Below, one piece after another: positions 31,901-42,400 of a DNA stretch of 64,000 nucleotides. Under the pieces are notes generated by a model. The model ran no database searches. It was given only the letters and a program-made list of their open reading frames with translations, and was not told the DNA's origin. The first letter of the stretch is position 1. The number at the start of each line of letters is the position of its first letter. The position numbers and the translations under genes are program-made. Source of the stretch: Turritopsis dohrnii (taxonomy: Eukaryota > Cnidaria > Hydrozoa > Anthoathecata > Oceaniidae); the NCBI GenBank assembly GCA_027922465.2, contig BQMF02000002.1, forward strand, positions 2,480,001-2,544,000, read 5' to 3'.

Positions 31901-34900
31901 CGAATTTAGGTTGAATTATTTGAATTATCATGTATAGCTTCTGTTGTATTTGATATTTAATACACGATGTCTTCGTTTTATATGGATAAATATTATCTTC
32001 TGACAAAACGTGCTATAGATCTCAGGTAGTCATCTTAGCTTGTTTATACTAAAGCCAGACTATCTGATCTTTCATATATGTTTACACAAAGATCGTACGC
32101 CTAGCGGCGTAGATATAATAGCTTCATTTATTTTAACCAACAAACATGCTTGTTTACAGAAGTTTGCAAAAAACAAATAACATAATTAAAGTCAACATAA
32201 TGTAAGTCAACGACAAATCACATGAAAAAGCCAAAAAAAGTTTAGTTCTCTCACAATTTGTAACAAAAGACCACGCTCAAAAATCAAAATTATACAAAGC
32301 AATGATTCGCATGTGGTTTGTTTGACTTGTAATAGTAAAATTAAAGAGACGTGTCTGGTTTACAGTCTTCTCATTATGAGGAGCGTGATCACGCTAGCGC
32401 TCCTAGAGCTAGCTCAGACTCGCTTTTAATCGCGCACGTAAATAGTCATTGCTAGAACTTTTAAAACTTTTTAAAAAAGCTTTTATCACTGAATATTTTT
32501 CTGTTCCTTTCGTCTCCATTTAAAACGAGTCTAATAATGAGTAATAAAAATAATAATGAACTACATGTTTCCAGTTTGAACAGTGCAGGTGGTATTGCAA
32601 ATCATGTTGTTTCAGTGAATGAACTGCTTGAAGCATCAACGATGGAGAAACCATGAGGCTTTTCAATAGAATTTCCGATGGAAGATTTCAATGCAATAAA
32701 AAACATGCTCAACCTATTATATATATTAGTTTTCGTGCTCAATTGATAACGAAACATAACTAGGTATATTAAGTGATCATTCACCAATTTGCTGTTGCTA
32801 GGGAGAATGACCACCGTTGCTAAGGTAATTTTGAAATACCGTTTGTTATACGAATTCATTTCTTCACCTAACGAAAGAATATGAAAACATATGGTACCAG
32901 TAGGACTCGTTTTCATGTTATTCAGTGAAATTAAAAGGCATCTTAGTTTCCAGCTCCCTTTACCCTTTAACCGGGATTTCCACAAAGAGAAACTTGCGTA
33001 AGTTAAAACAACGATTCAAACAATGTTTTAATACCCAAATTCGAGTGAAAGGTCGAAAAAAAGTAGGTGCGTGACATTGCGCGCCTTGGGATAGTTTAGC
33101 AGCACGATCTGTCACGCTGCTACTGGTTTACATAATTGAGAAGACCAGAGTCGAATGATGGAATATTTTTATTTTTAATTTTGTGTAAACTTTACACAAA
33201 ATTAAAAATAAAAATATTCCATCACCTTCGTTTGTTTGTACGAAGTTGAAGGGTTTTGATAGCCCGTTCATAAAACATTCCAAGGTGATGTTTAAAGGAC
33301 GAATGAAGGTCGAATTTGGGACGAATTTTGGATCGACTTTGGATCGAATTCATAAAACCGTCCATTTTCAAAGTAACGATAAAAGGTCGAATTTAGTATA
33401 AACGTAGGACAAATATTACTATATTAAAGGATGATTTTGATCGAGTAAAGGACGAAAACAAAAAAGACGAATATGGACGAACAGGCCTGGAAATTTGGGA
33501 ATTTAACGAAAACGAAATATCGTTACCGTGTTTTGATCCTCTCGGAAACGACAATACGAGTTTTCGTTTCCCTTAAATAATAATAACAGAAACGACACGA
33601 TAATAACAAGAATCCCAGTGAAAGTAATAGTCACTAAAATTATAGCCTCATGCAATTAAGCCAGCTCTTTTTCCACATGCTAACACTCAAAGCCCTGACG
33701 TAACTGAATGTAATCGATCGTTATGGAAGTGGCCTGAATGTTTCTAATGAACCAGTGCCACAAAACCATTACGCAAATACATCAGCTCTGCGGGTGAGTG
33801 CGCAACAATGCTGGGTCAGTCAAAGAACTGCAGCTCATTGTAAGGAATTGGAGCTTCATTGCGTGAATGACTTACAGGCGAGTGCATAAGCTTGTCCTTT
33901 TTGTAGTATGTAGTATGTATGTTTTCTTCGCTCAATCATGTAATGATCCAGCTTTGATATGTTTGTCAAAATTCGCTTTATGGATGTAACGAACTCCTTC
34001 AGTGTAGTTAAGTATACCGTCGAGGACTTGTCCTCGAATGTTTCTTTTTTTTGCTTCACTTCTTATAGCAACTGAATGTACAGTGCAAATCTTACACTTT
34101 AATAAGGTAAGGTCACCATTCTCATCGATTTCATAATCGAAATCATCATTATTTTGCCACAGGTTTTCCAACTGTCCATCATCAACATTGACTACTGCGA
34201 GAAGAGTGCGCACCCATACAAGCTTTACAGCCAGGACATGGGAAAGTTTTTTGTTCTCAACTGACATTTTACTTTCCCTGAGGAAAATAAAAACAAAAGT
34301 TTTCGCCAAGGGATTTACCAAAATAACTTAGAAAGAATTCGAGCGGACGGTTTTTATTAATGTTAAATTTCGAACTGTTGTATCTTTTATTTTCAGCTGA
34401 ATGAGAACCAGGTAACAAGTGGATTTTTATACACAAATAACTGTTACCTGTAATGTATACATAAAAAAAGTTAAGATTAATTTACAAAGAGTATAGAAAA
34501 ATTTCCCTATCTATTATAATAATTTAATAACACAGTCTCTTCAAATGGAAGATTTAAACCTATGAAGAAAAAAATCATTAATAAATTTTCGACACATCCT
34601 TTCTTTTAAAAGATTTTCATCTTTCAGCCGTCTAATGCATGAGCAAGTGATTTGTTTTGTTTGAGAGTTAAATGACGTCAATTACTTCATCATAAAGAAT
34701 AAAAACAAAAATGCAGAAAAAGGCACATTTTTGTGCAACCAACGATTAGCTATTTACGACTTGACCGGGTCTTAAAAATGGCGGAGTTAGTATAAACAAC
34801 GGTAAAAAGAAGTATACTGCGTTGCGTTGCGTTGCGAATCATAAAGATACAAAATTGACATGAAAAGTAACTGAAAACAAAGATTTTTTAAATACAAAAT

Positions 34901-37900
34901 TATTATTTTTGACAAATAGAGCTAGGGAAACGAATTATCGTTACCATGTTTTGACAAAGACGGAAACGTCACGGTAACGAAACGATCGTTTCCGCCAAAT
35001 TTCCAGGCCTGACGAACATTTTGAGACGATCCCTTACACAGTAATTGCACAGTCATCAATTCTCTCCATCATTGCGTTCTTTAAATCTCAGCTCACAACA
35101 TATGGTAAGACCACCAACGGTAAGCTTTGTAGGTGCGCTGGGTTCGACGGAAATGTGTTTTAGGAGATGATATTGCTTAGTGAAAACTGTCTTTGAGAAA
35201 TAAATTTTGCGCAGTGATCAATCATCTCCTTCAGTTTGTTTTACTACATAGCTTCTGCCCACGCACCCCAAAATACGACCCGCGCATTAGTAACTTTTAT
35301 AAACACGCTTGAAAGAGCGAAAAGGTGGCTAGGCGGAGGGTGGACATCATTTCCTGGAAACCGTCTTTGAGAAATCCTAATTTGTATTTTAAAAATAAAC
35401 GTGTGCGGCTGTATGAAGTCTTTTAACTCGTGTTGGGATTTGAAAAGCTCAAAGGCAATTTACATTCGGTATTTGTTAAAATGTAAAAATTTTTTTATTG
35501 TGGAGTGTAGTATAGATTAAATCTTGGTTCAGATATGCGATGTTATTGTTTTGAAATTTCTAATTATTTTGTTGAATGTTGTGGTCTGGATAATGGTGCT
35601 GTTGAATCTCACCCCACAGAGTTGAATGTCGCCCCAACTCACGGTAATAACGGTAACCCGGGTAAAAATTTTTACCAAACTTAACTTCGAAAACAATAGG
35701 TCAAATCCACCATTCCAGTGTACATACCCCGTGACGAAAAAATAAATCATAGAATCGCAGCTCAAAAGTGTATCTATGTTGTAGAGCTCGAAAAACTGAT
35801 CAAAAAAGTGTATGGGATCGTTTTGCTACGACCAACCGTTACAGAGATATCGTCGGTTAAAGATTTCGATGACGTCATAGCCGCAATACCAAAAATAATT
35901 GTGACGGTTTATGGGAAAAGGATAACAAGCGAAAAATCGATTCTTTAAAATCGATTTTTAGCTGCAAAAAATCGATTCAAAATAATCGGAAAAGCGATTT
36001 CGAAATCGATTCACTTGAATCGGAAAAGCGATTCACTTGAATCGGAAAATCGATTCACTTGAATCGGAAAAGCAATTCACTTGAATCGGAAAAGCGATTC
36101 ACTTGAATCGGAAAAGCGATTCACTGGAATCAGAAAAGCGATTTCAAAAAATCGATTTGTAAGTCAGAAGTGATGTTAATTATAAGAATAAAGTCAATAA
36201 GTTAATAAGATTTTCATCATCGTAGATTCTCTATGTATCATAATAGAATAGAAGCATTAAACCTCAAATTATAAACAAGAACCAAATGGTGAAAAACGCC
36301 ATTATAAAACTGGCGCAATAATATGAATAGATACAAAAACACCATACATCTGGAAACAGATTTTTAGACTAAAGGCTGTTTTTGGAAAATTTAATGCGGA
36401 AAGAAACGGACGAGTACTACAGAAAGCCGTGATTGGATCTTTCGCTAATGTAAACGTAGCTTAATTAATAACCAGAATTTATAACAAAAGAAATATACTT
36501 GCATGAGCTGCAAAATATATTTTAAAGACAAATGTGCGCCAAGAGAGAAAAAAAAAAATCTTTTTCGTAAAGGAAATATAAATAAAAACTAAAAATCGTT
36601 GCTACCGCTGTAATAAGATTGTTTGTTTACATAGTAGATTCCATGTTTCATATACGTGACCGTCCAAGGGATTTTGATAACAAACGATATAAATAAAATA
36701 AAGTGAAGGTATTTTGTTAGAATATGAAAAGTAGGATTCACCTACTTACTACGTTTCGTTTCGTTCAACGTCTATGTATGTTTATATTTTTCATATTCCC
36801 ATGCACCAGTTTTGCTATTTTGCCAAATAAAAATAAAAAGTTTTTTTATTGATAAAGATGTCTACACTCTCAAAAGATGTTGTTGTTATCGCAACTTCAG
36901 CATTATTTTGAAAACTCAATGTGACGGATGTATAATTACAGGTAGCACGCGTTCGTGTTAAATAATGAACTGATTACCTGGTTCTTATTTACTAAGAGAT
37001 AAAATAAACAACAGTTTGTTCTCAAGTTGCTACAAATAGAAACCGTCTGCTATAATTCTTTTTTTTGTTTAAGTTGTTCCACCGCTGTTCACATAACAGA
37101 ACATGGTTCACATTCAGTTGAAGAAAAAAGAAAAAAAAGTTTGTTTTAAAGTTACTACCAATAGAAACCGTCCCTTACAATTCTTTTTTGAGTTGTTCGA
37201 TCAATATTTTGGTTTATTCCTTGGGGGAAAATGTTTATCAGAATTTTAATCAACACTTGAGTGAGTGATATAGAATCAAAAAAGCGATTCATTAGAATCG
37301 GAAAAGCGATTCATTGGAATCGGAAAAGCGATTCATTAAAATCTAAAAAGCGATTCATTAGAATCGGAAAAGCGATTCATGTGAATCGGAAAAGCGACTA
37401 TTTGAAGCTAAAAATCGATTTTAAAGAATCGCTTTTTAGCTTCAAATAATCACTTAATCGATTAAGCGACTCAAATCGCTTTTTCGCTTGTTATCCTTTT
37501 CCCATAAACCGTCACAATTTAGGCCCAAATTTTGTGTCACCCCATCACCCGTATCGCGGACCCTTAAAAACGTCAGTTTTCCCTATTGGTTCTCGAGATA
37601 TTTCCCCAAAAACGTCACGTTCGATTAGGGATGCAATGCAATGATTCCCCGTGATAGATTAAAAAACTGACATCACGGCACTTGCTACTATATAATAATC
37701 GTAAAAAAACGCATGGCCTAACGAAAAATAGGACCACGATTAAGAAGATTTTGACCTTAAAATTCAACAAAATTTATCACTCTCTAAAATAAAAGTGTGA
37801 CACACACTCGCTATTATATATAAGATGTCAATTATTATAATAAGATTACTTTGATTATGTAAACATTGTTGGACAGAAAGTCCATTGAAATCCAGAGTCA

Positions 37901-38154
37901 GAGAAACAAAAAATAGTGTAGTTGTAGAAAAAAAGTGAACAGAAAAAGTGAACAGCATTTATATATACCTTTTTGCCAAGTTTTTGGTATACGAAACTGT
38001 CTCTATCTATTTTCACAAAGCATTCATGCCAATTGTTGGTGAACTTTCCTTTTTTTCTTAATCTTCCTTCTTTAGACAAATACTTGACTTGGTCTGTATT
38101 CGATTCATCAGTAGCTTTAACATTAATTTTCACCTCCGCTCCATCAGTAGCCAT
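23317..38154 (-). CDS. Small PH-domain protein split by a 14.4-kb intron (2 exons, 137 aa)
   Basis: Exon 1 38154-37969 (62 aa) begins MATDGAEVKINVKATDESNT and encodes the first PH strands (GRLRKKGKFTNNWHECFVKI, DRDSFVYQKLGKK). Donor is AAG/GTATAT. Exon 2 23544-23317 (acceptor TTTCAG/GAAGTG, phase 0) gives EVKLKLILLVDIKIEQDEEN, FSITNLRKKKQKAKVFLAET and EEDCQSWMEAIVDG, including the near-invariant tryptophan of the PH C-terminal helix. Joined, the two make one complete PH domain of about 95 residues and nothing else. PH domains bind phosphoinositides or proteins at membranes; the ligand here is unknown. The intron is almost wholly transposons. I saw no intermediate exon, but one cannot be excluded. 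Confidence 0.7.
23560..25750. other. PH-gene intron, unassigned AT-rich part
   Basis: No gene found. It contains a short AATAAATAAATAAA run near 24410 and several poly-A/T tracts. The open frame at 25235-25705 (minus) is leucine/phenylalanine-rich low-complexity translation without recognisable domains. Confidence 0.45.
26167..29290 (-). pseudogene. LINE ORF2: PHD finger, endonuclease, reverse transcriptase lacking its palm
   Basis: The N-terminal PHD shows CPIC, FCDCCNCWIHKKC and WYCQDC. The endonuclease shows FGIIAITETRFKSA and LLGDFNI joined across an insertion to DLLNSE. RT fingers read FNVYFSSVADTIRASIPY and ...LYERQFGFRKNFSTSHTLIS. Immediately after ITERIS the frame jumps to KTEFVLFKSTCKPSNFNLRL, a segment that lies beyond the catalytic aspartates. 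The whole palm including the FADD/YADD motif is deleted (junction about 26712-26720). The C-terminal part reads HLRYGCQVWAQQESS. The copy cannot retrotranspose. Confidence 0.8.
28012..28385 (+). mobile_element. Retroelement fragment inserted in the LINE endonuclease
   Basis: AATATTAAAG is duplicated at 28002-28011 and 28386-28395. Removing the insert rejoins the endonuclease motif GDFNI with DLL. The insert has a (GA)n/(GT)n microsatellite at about 28187-28210, a CTGAAGA...ATCGAAATATATC segment (28279-28310) and an A-rich (AAAT)n stretch at 28314-28332. No coding frame. The CGAAATAT segment resembles the end of the Penelope-like element, so it may be a Penelope-like 3' fragment. Confidence 0.7.
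29730..30191 (-). pseudogene. LINE ORF1 (L1 ORF1/transposase-22-like)
   Basis: A leading heptad-rich coiled coil (QRFDGLSSQLSLISELFEKN and on) is followed by NQYGRRNNLEITIPSDVEDG and a basic RRM-like region (KKFIVRFVNCKFVNAALS). This is the order seen in LINE ORF1 nucleic-acid-binding chaperones. The frame stops at 29730 after FPENQAI, shorter than full ORF1 proteins. Confidence 0.65.
33156..33224. repeat. Perfect palindrome, 34-bp arms, 1-nt spacer
   Basis: Arm 33156-33189 (starts TGATGGAATATTTTTATTTT) and arm 33191-33224 (ends AAAATATTCCATCA) are exact reverse complements around a single C at 33190. It lies inside element B. Confidence 0.9.
33476..35017. mobile_element. hAT-like element nested in transposon B
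   Basis: Ends AGGCCTGGAAATTTGG at 33483 and CCAAATTTCCAGGCCT at 35010 are inverted, flanked by GACGAAC at 33476-33482 and 35011-35017. Removing it restores element B's right terminus exactly (GGACGAACATTTTGAGACGA). Subterminal arrays of ATCGTTACCGTG/AACGAAA motifs follow each end. A zinc-finger relic is encoded at 33932-34267 on the minus strand. A 7-8-bp duplication and the BED-like finger both fit hAT. Confidence 0.75.
33890..34267 (-). pseudogene. BED-like zinc finger relic of a hAT-type transposase
   Basis: From ATG 34267: MSVENKKLSHVLAVKLVWVR, then an acidic linker, then LKCKICTVHS and a C-terminal GVRYIHKANFDKHIKAGSLH. This is a CxxC...HxxxH-type finger with conserved RYIHKxNFxKHI spacing. 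An in-frame TGA at about 33932-33934 interrupts it and the frame reads on as AKKTYILHT. No catalytic RNase H-like region is found. Confidence 0.5.
35897..37519. mobile_element. DNA transposon C (AATT duplication, 22-bp GCGATTCA arrays)
   Basis: Ends GTGACGGTTTATGGGAAAAG at 35901 and the inverted copy ending ...CATAAACCGTCAC at 37515 match for about 35 bp, with AATT on both sides. The intact R1 copy at 61763-62280 shows the site without the element. Arrays of a 22-bp unit GCGATTCACTTGAATCGGAA lie at 35990-36145 (about seven units) and 37275-37405 (about six). Interior modules match element A. No coding frame. Confidence 0.85.
35990..36145. repeat. 22-bp tandem array, left side of transposon C
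   Basis: About seven units of GCGATTCACTTGAATCGGAA plus two A bases. GATTCA/TGAATC inside each unit makes the unit self-palindromic. The right-hand array (37275-37405) uses the variant GCGATTCATTAGAATCGGAA in the same orientation. Confidence 0.85.
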
Positions 38155-39003
38155 TATTAAAACTTTTGTTTTGTTTGTTTGGTTGTGATAAACATGTTTG
38201 CTTCTACTATAGACAGCAAGTAAATATTATAGACTAAAAACTAGATATCAAATAAGACTGAAATACCTTTCAAAGATCCAAACTTTATTCCGTAAATGTA
38301 AAATGTAATAGGATTACATTGAATAATATCATAAAAATAATAAAAATTACATGAAAACGAAAATCATTCTAATTAGTAAAGAGTCCCTACTTTATATAAC
38401 TAATGTTTATAAGTGAAAGGGTAGATAAGGGATGTGGAGTGGTGTGGTGCGTGCAAACCATGTGACAGCCTGTTGTTTTTTATAAAAGTTTCCAGTGAAA
38501 CCTTCTGGGAATAAATATGTTAATAAATGAAAATATTGTGTCCACCGAACTTTTTTCTTTGTTTCTAATCCACCACGTTTCATTTTTAAAAAACGTCTGG
38601 GTAAAGAATACGTTTGTCGACGAAAAAGCAAGAGTTATACAATATTTTTCACATGTAAAACTAGCTAGCTAACTTATATATACTTTTATTTTATATTTTG
38701 GGGTTAAAAGATATTGCACTTCATTTTATTACCACATTGTTGGTATATAAGTGAGTGAGTTTTCTTAGGAATTCTTGACGCATGCTAGATTATAGTTTTT
38801 TGACAAAACATTTTCTACACAAAATGACCCCTGAACAATTGGATGCACAGGAAGGGTAAATAACAAGGATATTGGTATCAATAATTTAGTACACCACCTT
38901 ATCAAATGAAAATGAAATATGGCGAGAGGTTTTTCCTCTACTCCATCCAGATCTTAGATATCAATTTACACCTTGTATAGAACATGAATAATATACCCTA
39001 CTT

Positions 39004-39350
39004 AGGCCGACATCGGAAATATGTTCGGTTCGGGTCATCCACTCGCCCCTAACTCCGACTTCAAAAACTCAGTGTTTGGGGGTGGTGAGGTGGGAAGTTT
39101 GGCAAAGTATTCCATTTGCAAAATTCGTTTATTCGCGTGAGCTAACTGTAAACTGCTAATTATCACAAATAAACTTATCTGAAGTTATCAAAAAGGAGAA
39201 ATTAGTAGTCTTGTCGGGTAAATTCGATTTCGGAAGCGTCAAGATTTTCAAACTGATACAATCGAAACTGTCTTGCCGCCGGCAGCCCACCCGCCTCCCT
39301 TTTTGATAGCCCCAAATGACCCGAACCGAACACATTTCTGATGTTGGCCC
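39004..39350. mobile_element. MITE just upstream of the HAD gene
   Basis: GGCCGACATCGGAAATATGT at about 39005 mirrors the segment ending ACATTTCTGATGTTGGCCC at 39350; the match extends through TTCGGTTCGGGTCAT for about 35 bp. It ends 69 bp before the HAD start codon, so it occupies the probable proximal promoter or 5' UTR. Confidence 0.75.
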
Positions 39351-39418
39351 TGATGGAATCTCTTTTTGTTAGTTCATTACAGTGAGAAGTTCATATAAGA
39401 ATAAAAACTGGTTTGGGA

Positions 39419-42400
39419 ATGATTTATGACATTACCAAAATGAGCTCCACTCAATATTATCGAAGAATAAAAACAGTTGTTAAGAGCCTGAAAATTAAAG
39501 GGATAATTTTTGACATGGATGGCACTTTGACAATTCCTGTACTGAACTTTTGTGAATTACGACAAAAACTCAATCTCAAAGATGATGGTACTGACATCCT
39601 CCAATTTGCAGAAACAGCAGATGAAGATGAAAAGCCACGCATTTTGAAAATTATTAGTGATTTTGAAAAAGCTGGAACAGAAAATCTTAAGTTACAACCA
39701 AATTTACATAAAATGTTTTACTACTTGAAAGATAATAGTATTAAACGAGCATTGTTAACAAGGAACAATAAAGATGCTGTAGATGTATTTATCAAAAGAT
39801 TCCTAGAGAAAGATACGAAACAAATATTTTCAAAAGAATCAGATATCTTTTCGCAAGTATGTCTATTAAAAGCTCTTAATTCCTACTATTTCCTGCAAAT
39901 TTATATAAGAAGAAGAAAAAAAAAACATTCTATAACCAATAAACTTATCTTACCCACATTTTACGTAAAAAGCTCCAAAGGGAAATGTTTTTGAAAAGAA
40001 AGCGAAAGCCATTATGTTGTTCTTTTCTCTTTCATTATAATGTGGTTAGAGTTGCTTTTTTCCACAATTCAATATTACTGTATTATGCTATTCAGATTCA
40101 GAAAGGATTTTTAATTTTTGTGTCAAAGTTTGATGAGAACCAGAGGCATAGCCAGAGGTCAGTCAAAATTTTTGGAGGAGAGTTTAGTCATCTATATATT
40201 AATAGCCGATTCTCTGTCTGTCTGTCTGTTTGTTTGTTTGTAAGTCACGCAAAATGGTAGATTGAGTTGTGAGCGAAACTATTTCTTTATTTGTGTGCGA
40301 CGTGAGTTCGAAGCAAATACATTGCAACCCCAATCGAACGTGACTTTTTTTGGCTGATGAACTAATAGGAATAACGTTTTGTTTTTATTAGTATTGTTAG
40401 TTTTATATTCCAAGGACCACCGTTGACTACGTTGGCTTTGAAAACAATACATCAACTAAATACAAAGAAACTAACTGATTAAACATTTTGGACAAAAAGC
40501 AGCAGTGGCAGAACTTGGCAGCATGCTTGCCAGTGTATCCTAACGTATCCTTGCCTGATTGTCTGAGACGGGTAAACTTTTTTTCGAGCAATCAAAATGT
40601 TTAAAAACCGATAGGTAAAAAAAGAGTATCATGAAACAAAATATTTTTTTGCTTTTCTTTTAATTTAATTTCTTTTTTTAATTGTTAAGCGCTTCTGATC
40701 GAACGTTTTTTTATTCTCTTTATTCATTTAGCGCGTGCCTTTTTTTCTCTCCTCCGGCGTGATCTTTTTAAGAAGAGAAACGATTTCCCCCTTACGTTTG
40801 ATAGCACCCATGTTAGAGTGCGTAACTTTTTTAAAACAAAAGCTAATAAAAAGTTGAAGTTTTCTCTCTCTACGTTTTGAGTGTATTGTTACACTGATAA
40901 AAGATTGGTTTTACCAGAGGTTGTGACTTCGAATCTGCTTCTGGTTGAACACAAGTTGTACGAGCCGTTTATAAGGAAATTTGACGTTTGTTTATTGATA
41001 CAGTGATACAGAGCAGGTGGACATGGGCGGCGAGCGACGCCGCCTTGGCGGCTAGTTTAAAGTAGAAAGGAAAGTGTGCAAGTAACCTTACGGACACTTA
41101 AGACTGAAAAGAAATATCATAATGTTGGACTCCTCCACTTTTTGCAACTGACATTGAATACGTCTATGAGAACAGGAGAACAGCAGCGAGTTTAGAAAAC
41201 ACTGGTCTGGAAGTGTATTGTTAATTTAAGTTGTTCATAAATAATTTAAATTATACAAATAAAGTCTGTCTCAATATAATTGGCAGTGGAAACAAATTAC
41301 CTCATAACTTTTGTGTTCTTGAAGTATTATGTTAAAAAGCCCAGTTTCTAAAAAGAATAATGTATAATGGTATTGTTTTAGATTATTACTCGTGATTTTG
41401 TTCCAGTTAAACCTAATCCAGCTGCCGTTCATCACATCTGCTCTGAATGGGATCTATCTGAAGAAAACGTTCTTGTTGTTGGAGATGATGTGAAAGATAT
41501 TGAATGTGGAAATAGAGCTGGTGCTGGTAAGTAATGTCATATTTTCCATTCAGAACTTTGTTAGTGCAAGGATCTTATAGTTGATTTGTTGTAACAAAAA
41601 GATACCGTATTTCCGCTAATTAACGCCATGGTGTTTATTACAAAATGAAAAATAAGATAAAAGCAGACTTTCAACAACAATGTTTTCTTTTCTTTAAAAA
41701 CTTTACGAAAGATTGCGAGAAAAGTTTTATACAAAAGATATGTGACGTTCCAGGGGATTTTGATAACAAACGATATTAACGTTAATATCGTTATTTACGT
41801 TAATATTGTTAATGGAATTATAGATTAACGTTATTATCATTAATTTTTACCGTTAATATTGTTAATATCGTTAGAGCACAGATTACCGTTATTACCGTTA
41901 AAAAACTTCAAATCTTTTGTTTATATTTTTTACATTCGTGTATGTGCCATTTTTGGAAAGTTACAACTTGACGGGGGGTACTTATTTAGTTAGTATTTGC
42001 TAAATGAAATAAAAAGTTTCCAAAATACTTTTTTTATTTTGTTGATAAAGCTATAATGTTGCTTTACATTATAATTTTTTTTTTAAATAACCTAACGAAT
42101 TTTTGCACAATTTTTCTCACATGGTCATTTTTCTTCTTTGGCATGGCGTGTGGCAAAGTTTGGATCATGGTATGTATCTTTTTAAATCTTTCAATTTGAG
42201 TGTTACTCAAATACTCAATTCAGTGTGAAAACATAACTTTTCTTACATGCATATTGCACGTTCCCTTTAGTTCATTTAAACTGACCTGTCTTTACAACAT
42301 GTGCAAACATGATGATGCAGATCAAAAATCTTTGTCGTTGGAGATAATTATTTCTTCTGGTGTATTCATGATCAAACTATTTTCAGGCCCATCCTGCTTT

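Larger units (their letters stand above)
31728..35033. mobile_element. DNA transposon B (TTA duplication, GACGAATTT terminal arrays)
   Basis: Ends GGGATCGTCTCAAAATGTTC (31728) and ...CGAACATTTTGAGACGATCCC (35033) are perfect inverted repeats over at least 20 bp, flanked by TTA at 31725-31727 and 35034-35036. They share GGGATCGTCTC with element A. Subterminal zones (31840-31915, 33295-33480) repeat GGACGAATTT/GGTCGAATTT motifs. Interior 32765-32960 matches element A 3503-3698. It contains a perfect 69-nt palindrome and a nested hAT-like element. Confidence 0.8.
30917..35644. mobile_element. TA-flanked DNA element with 44-bp inverted ends (outer layer of a nest)
   Basis: CCGTGAGTTGGGGCGAGATT at 30917 and the complementary end ...GTCGCCCCAACTCACGG at 35644 match over about 44 bp with two mismatches. 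TA flanks both (30915-30916, 35645-35646). The tips themselves contain an internal duplication (TGGGGCGAGATTCAAC twice). Its own sequence is 30917-31727 plus 35037-35644; the rest is a later insertion. A minus-strand frame at 31366-31740 has no recognisable domain. Confidence 0.8.
35653..37790 (+). repeat. Dispersed repeat R1, copy 1, interrupted by transposon C
   Basis: Starts GTAACCCGGGTAAAAATTTT and matches the intact copy at 61763-62280 along its length, except for the 1.6-kb insertion at 35901-37515. Blocks shared on either side include TGTAGAGCTCGAAAAACTGA, GATCGTTT.GCTACGACCAAC, TTTAGGCCCAAAT and CACGATTAAGAAGATTTTGA. Confidence 0.8.
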
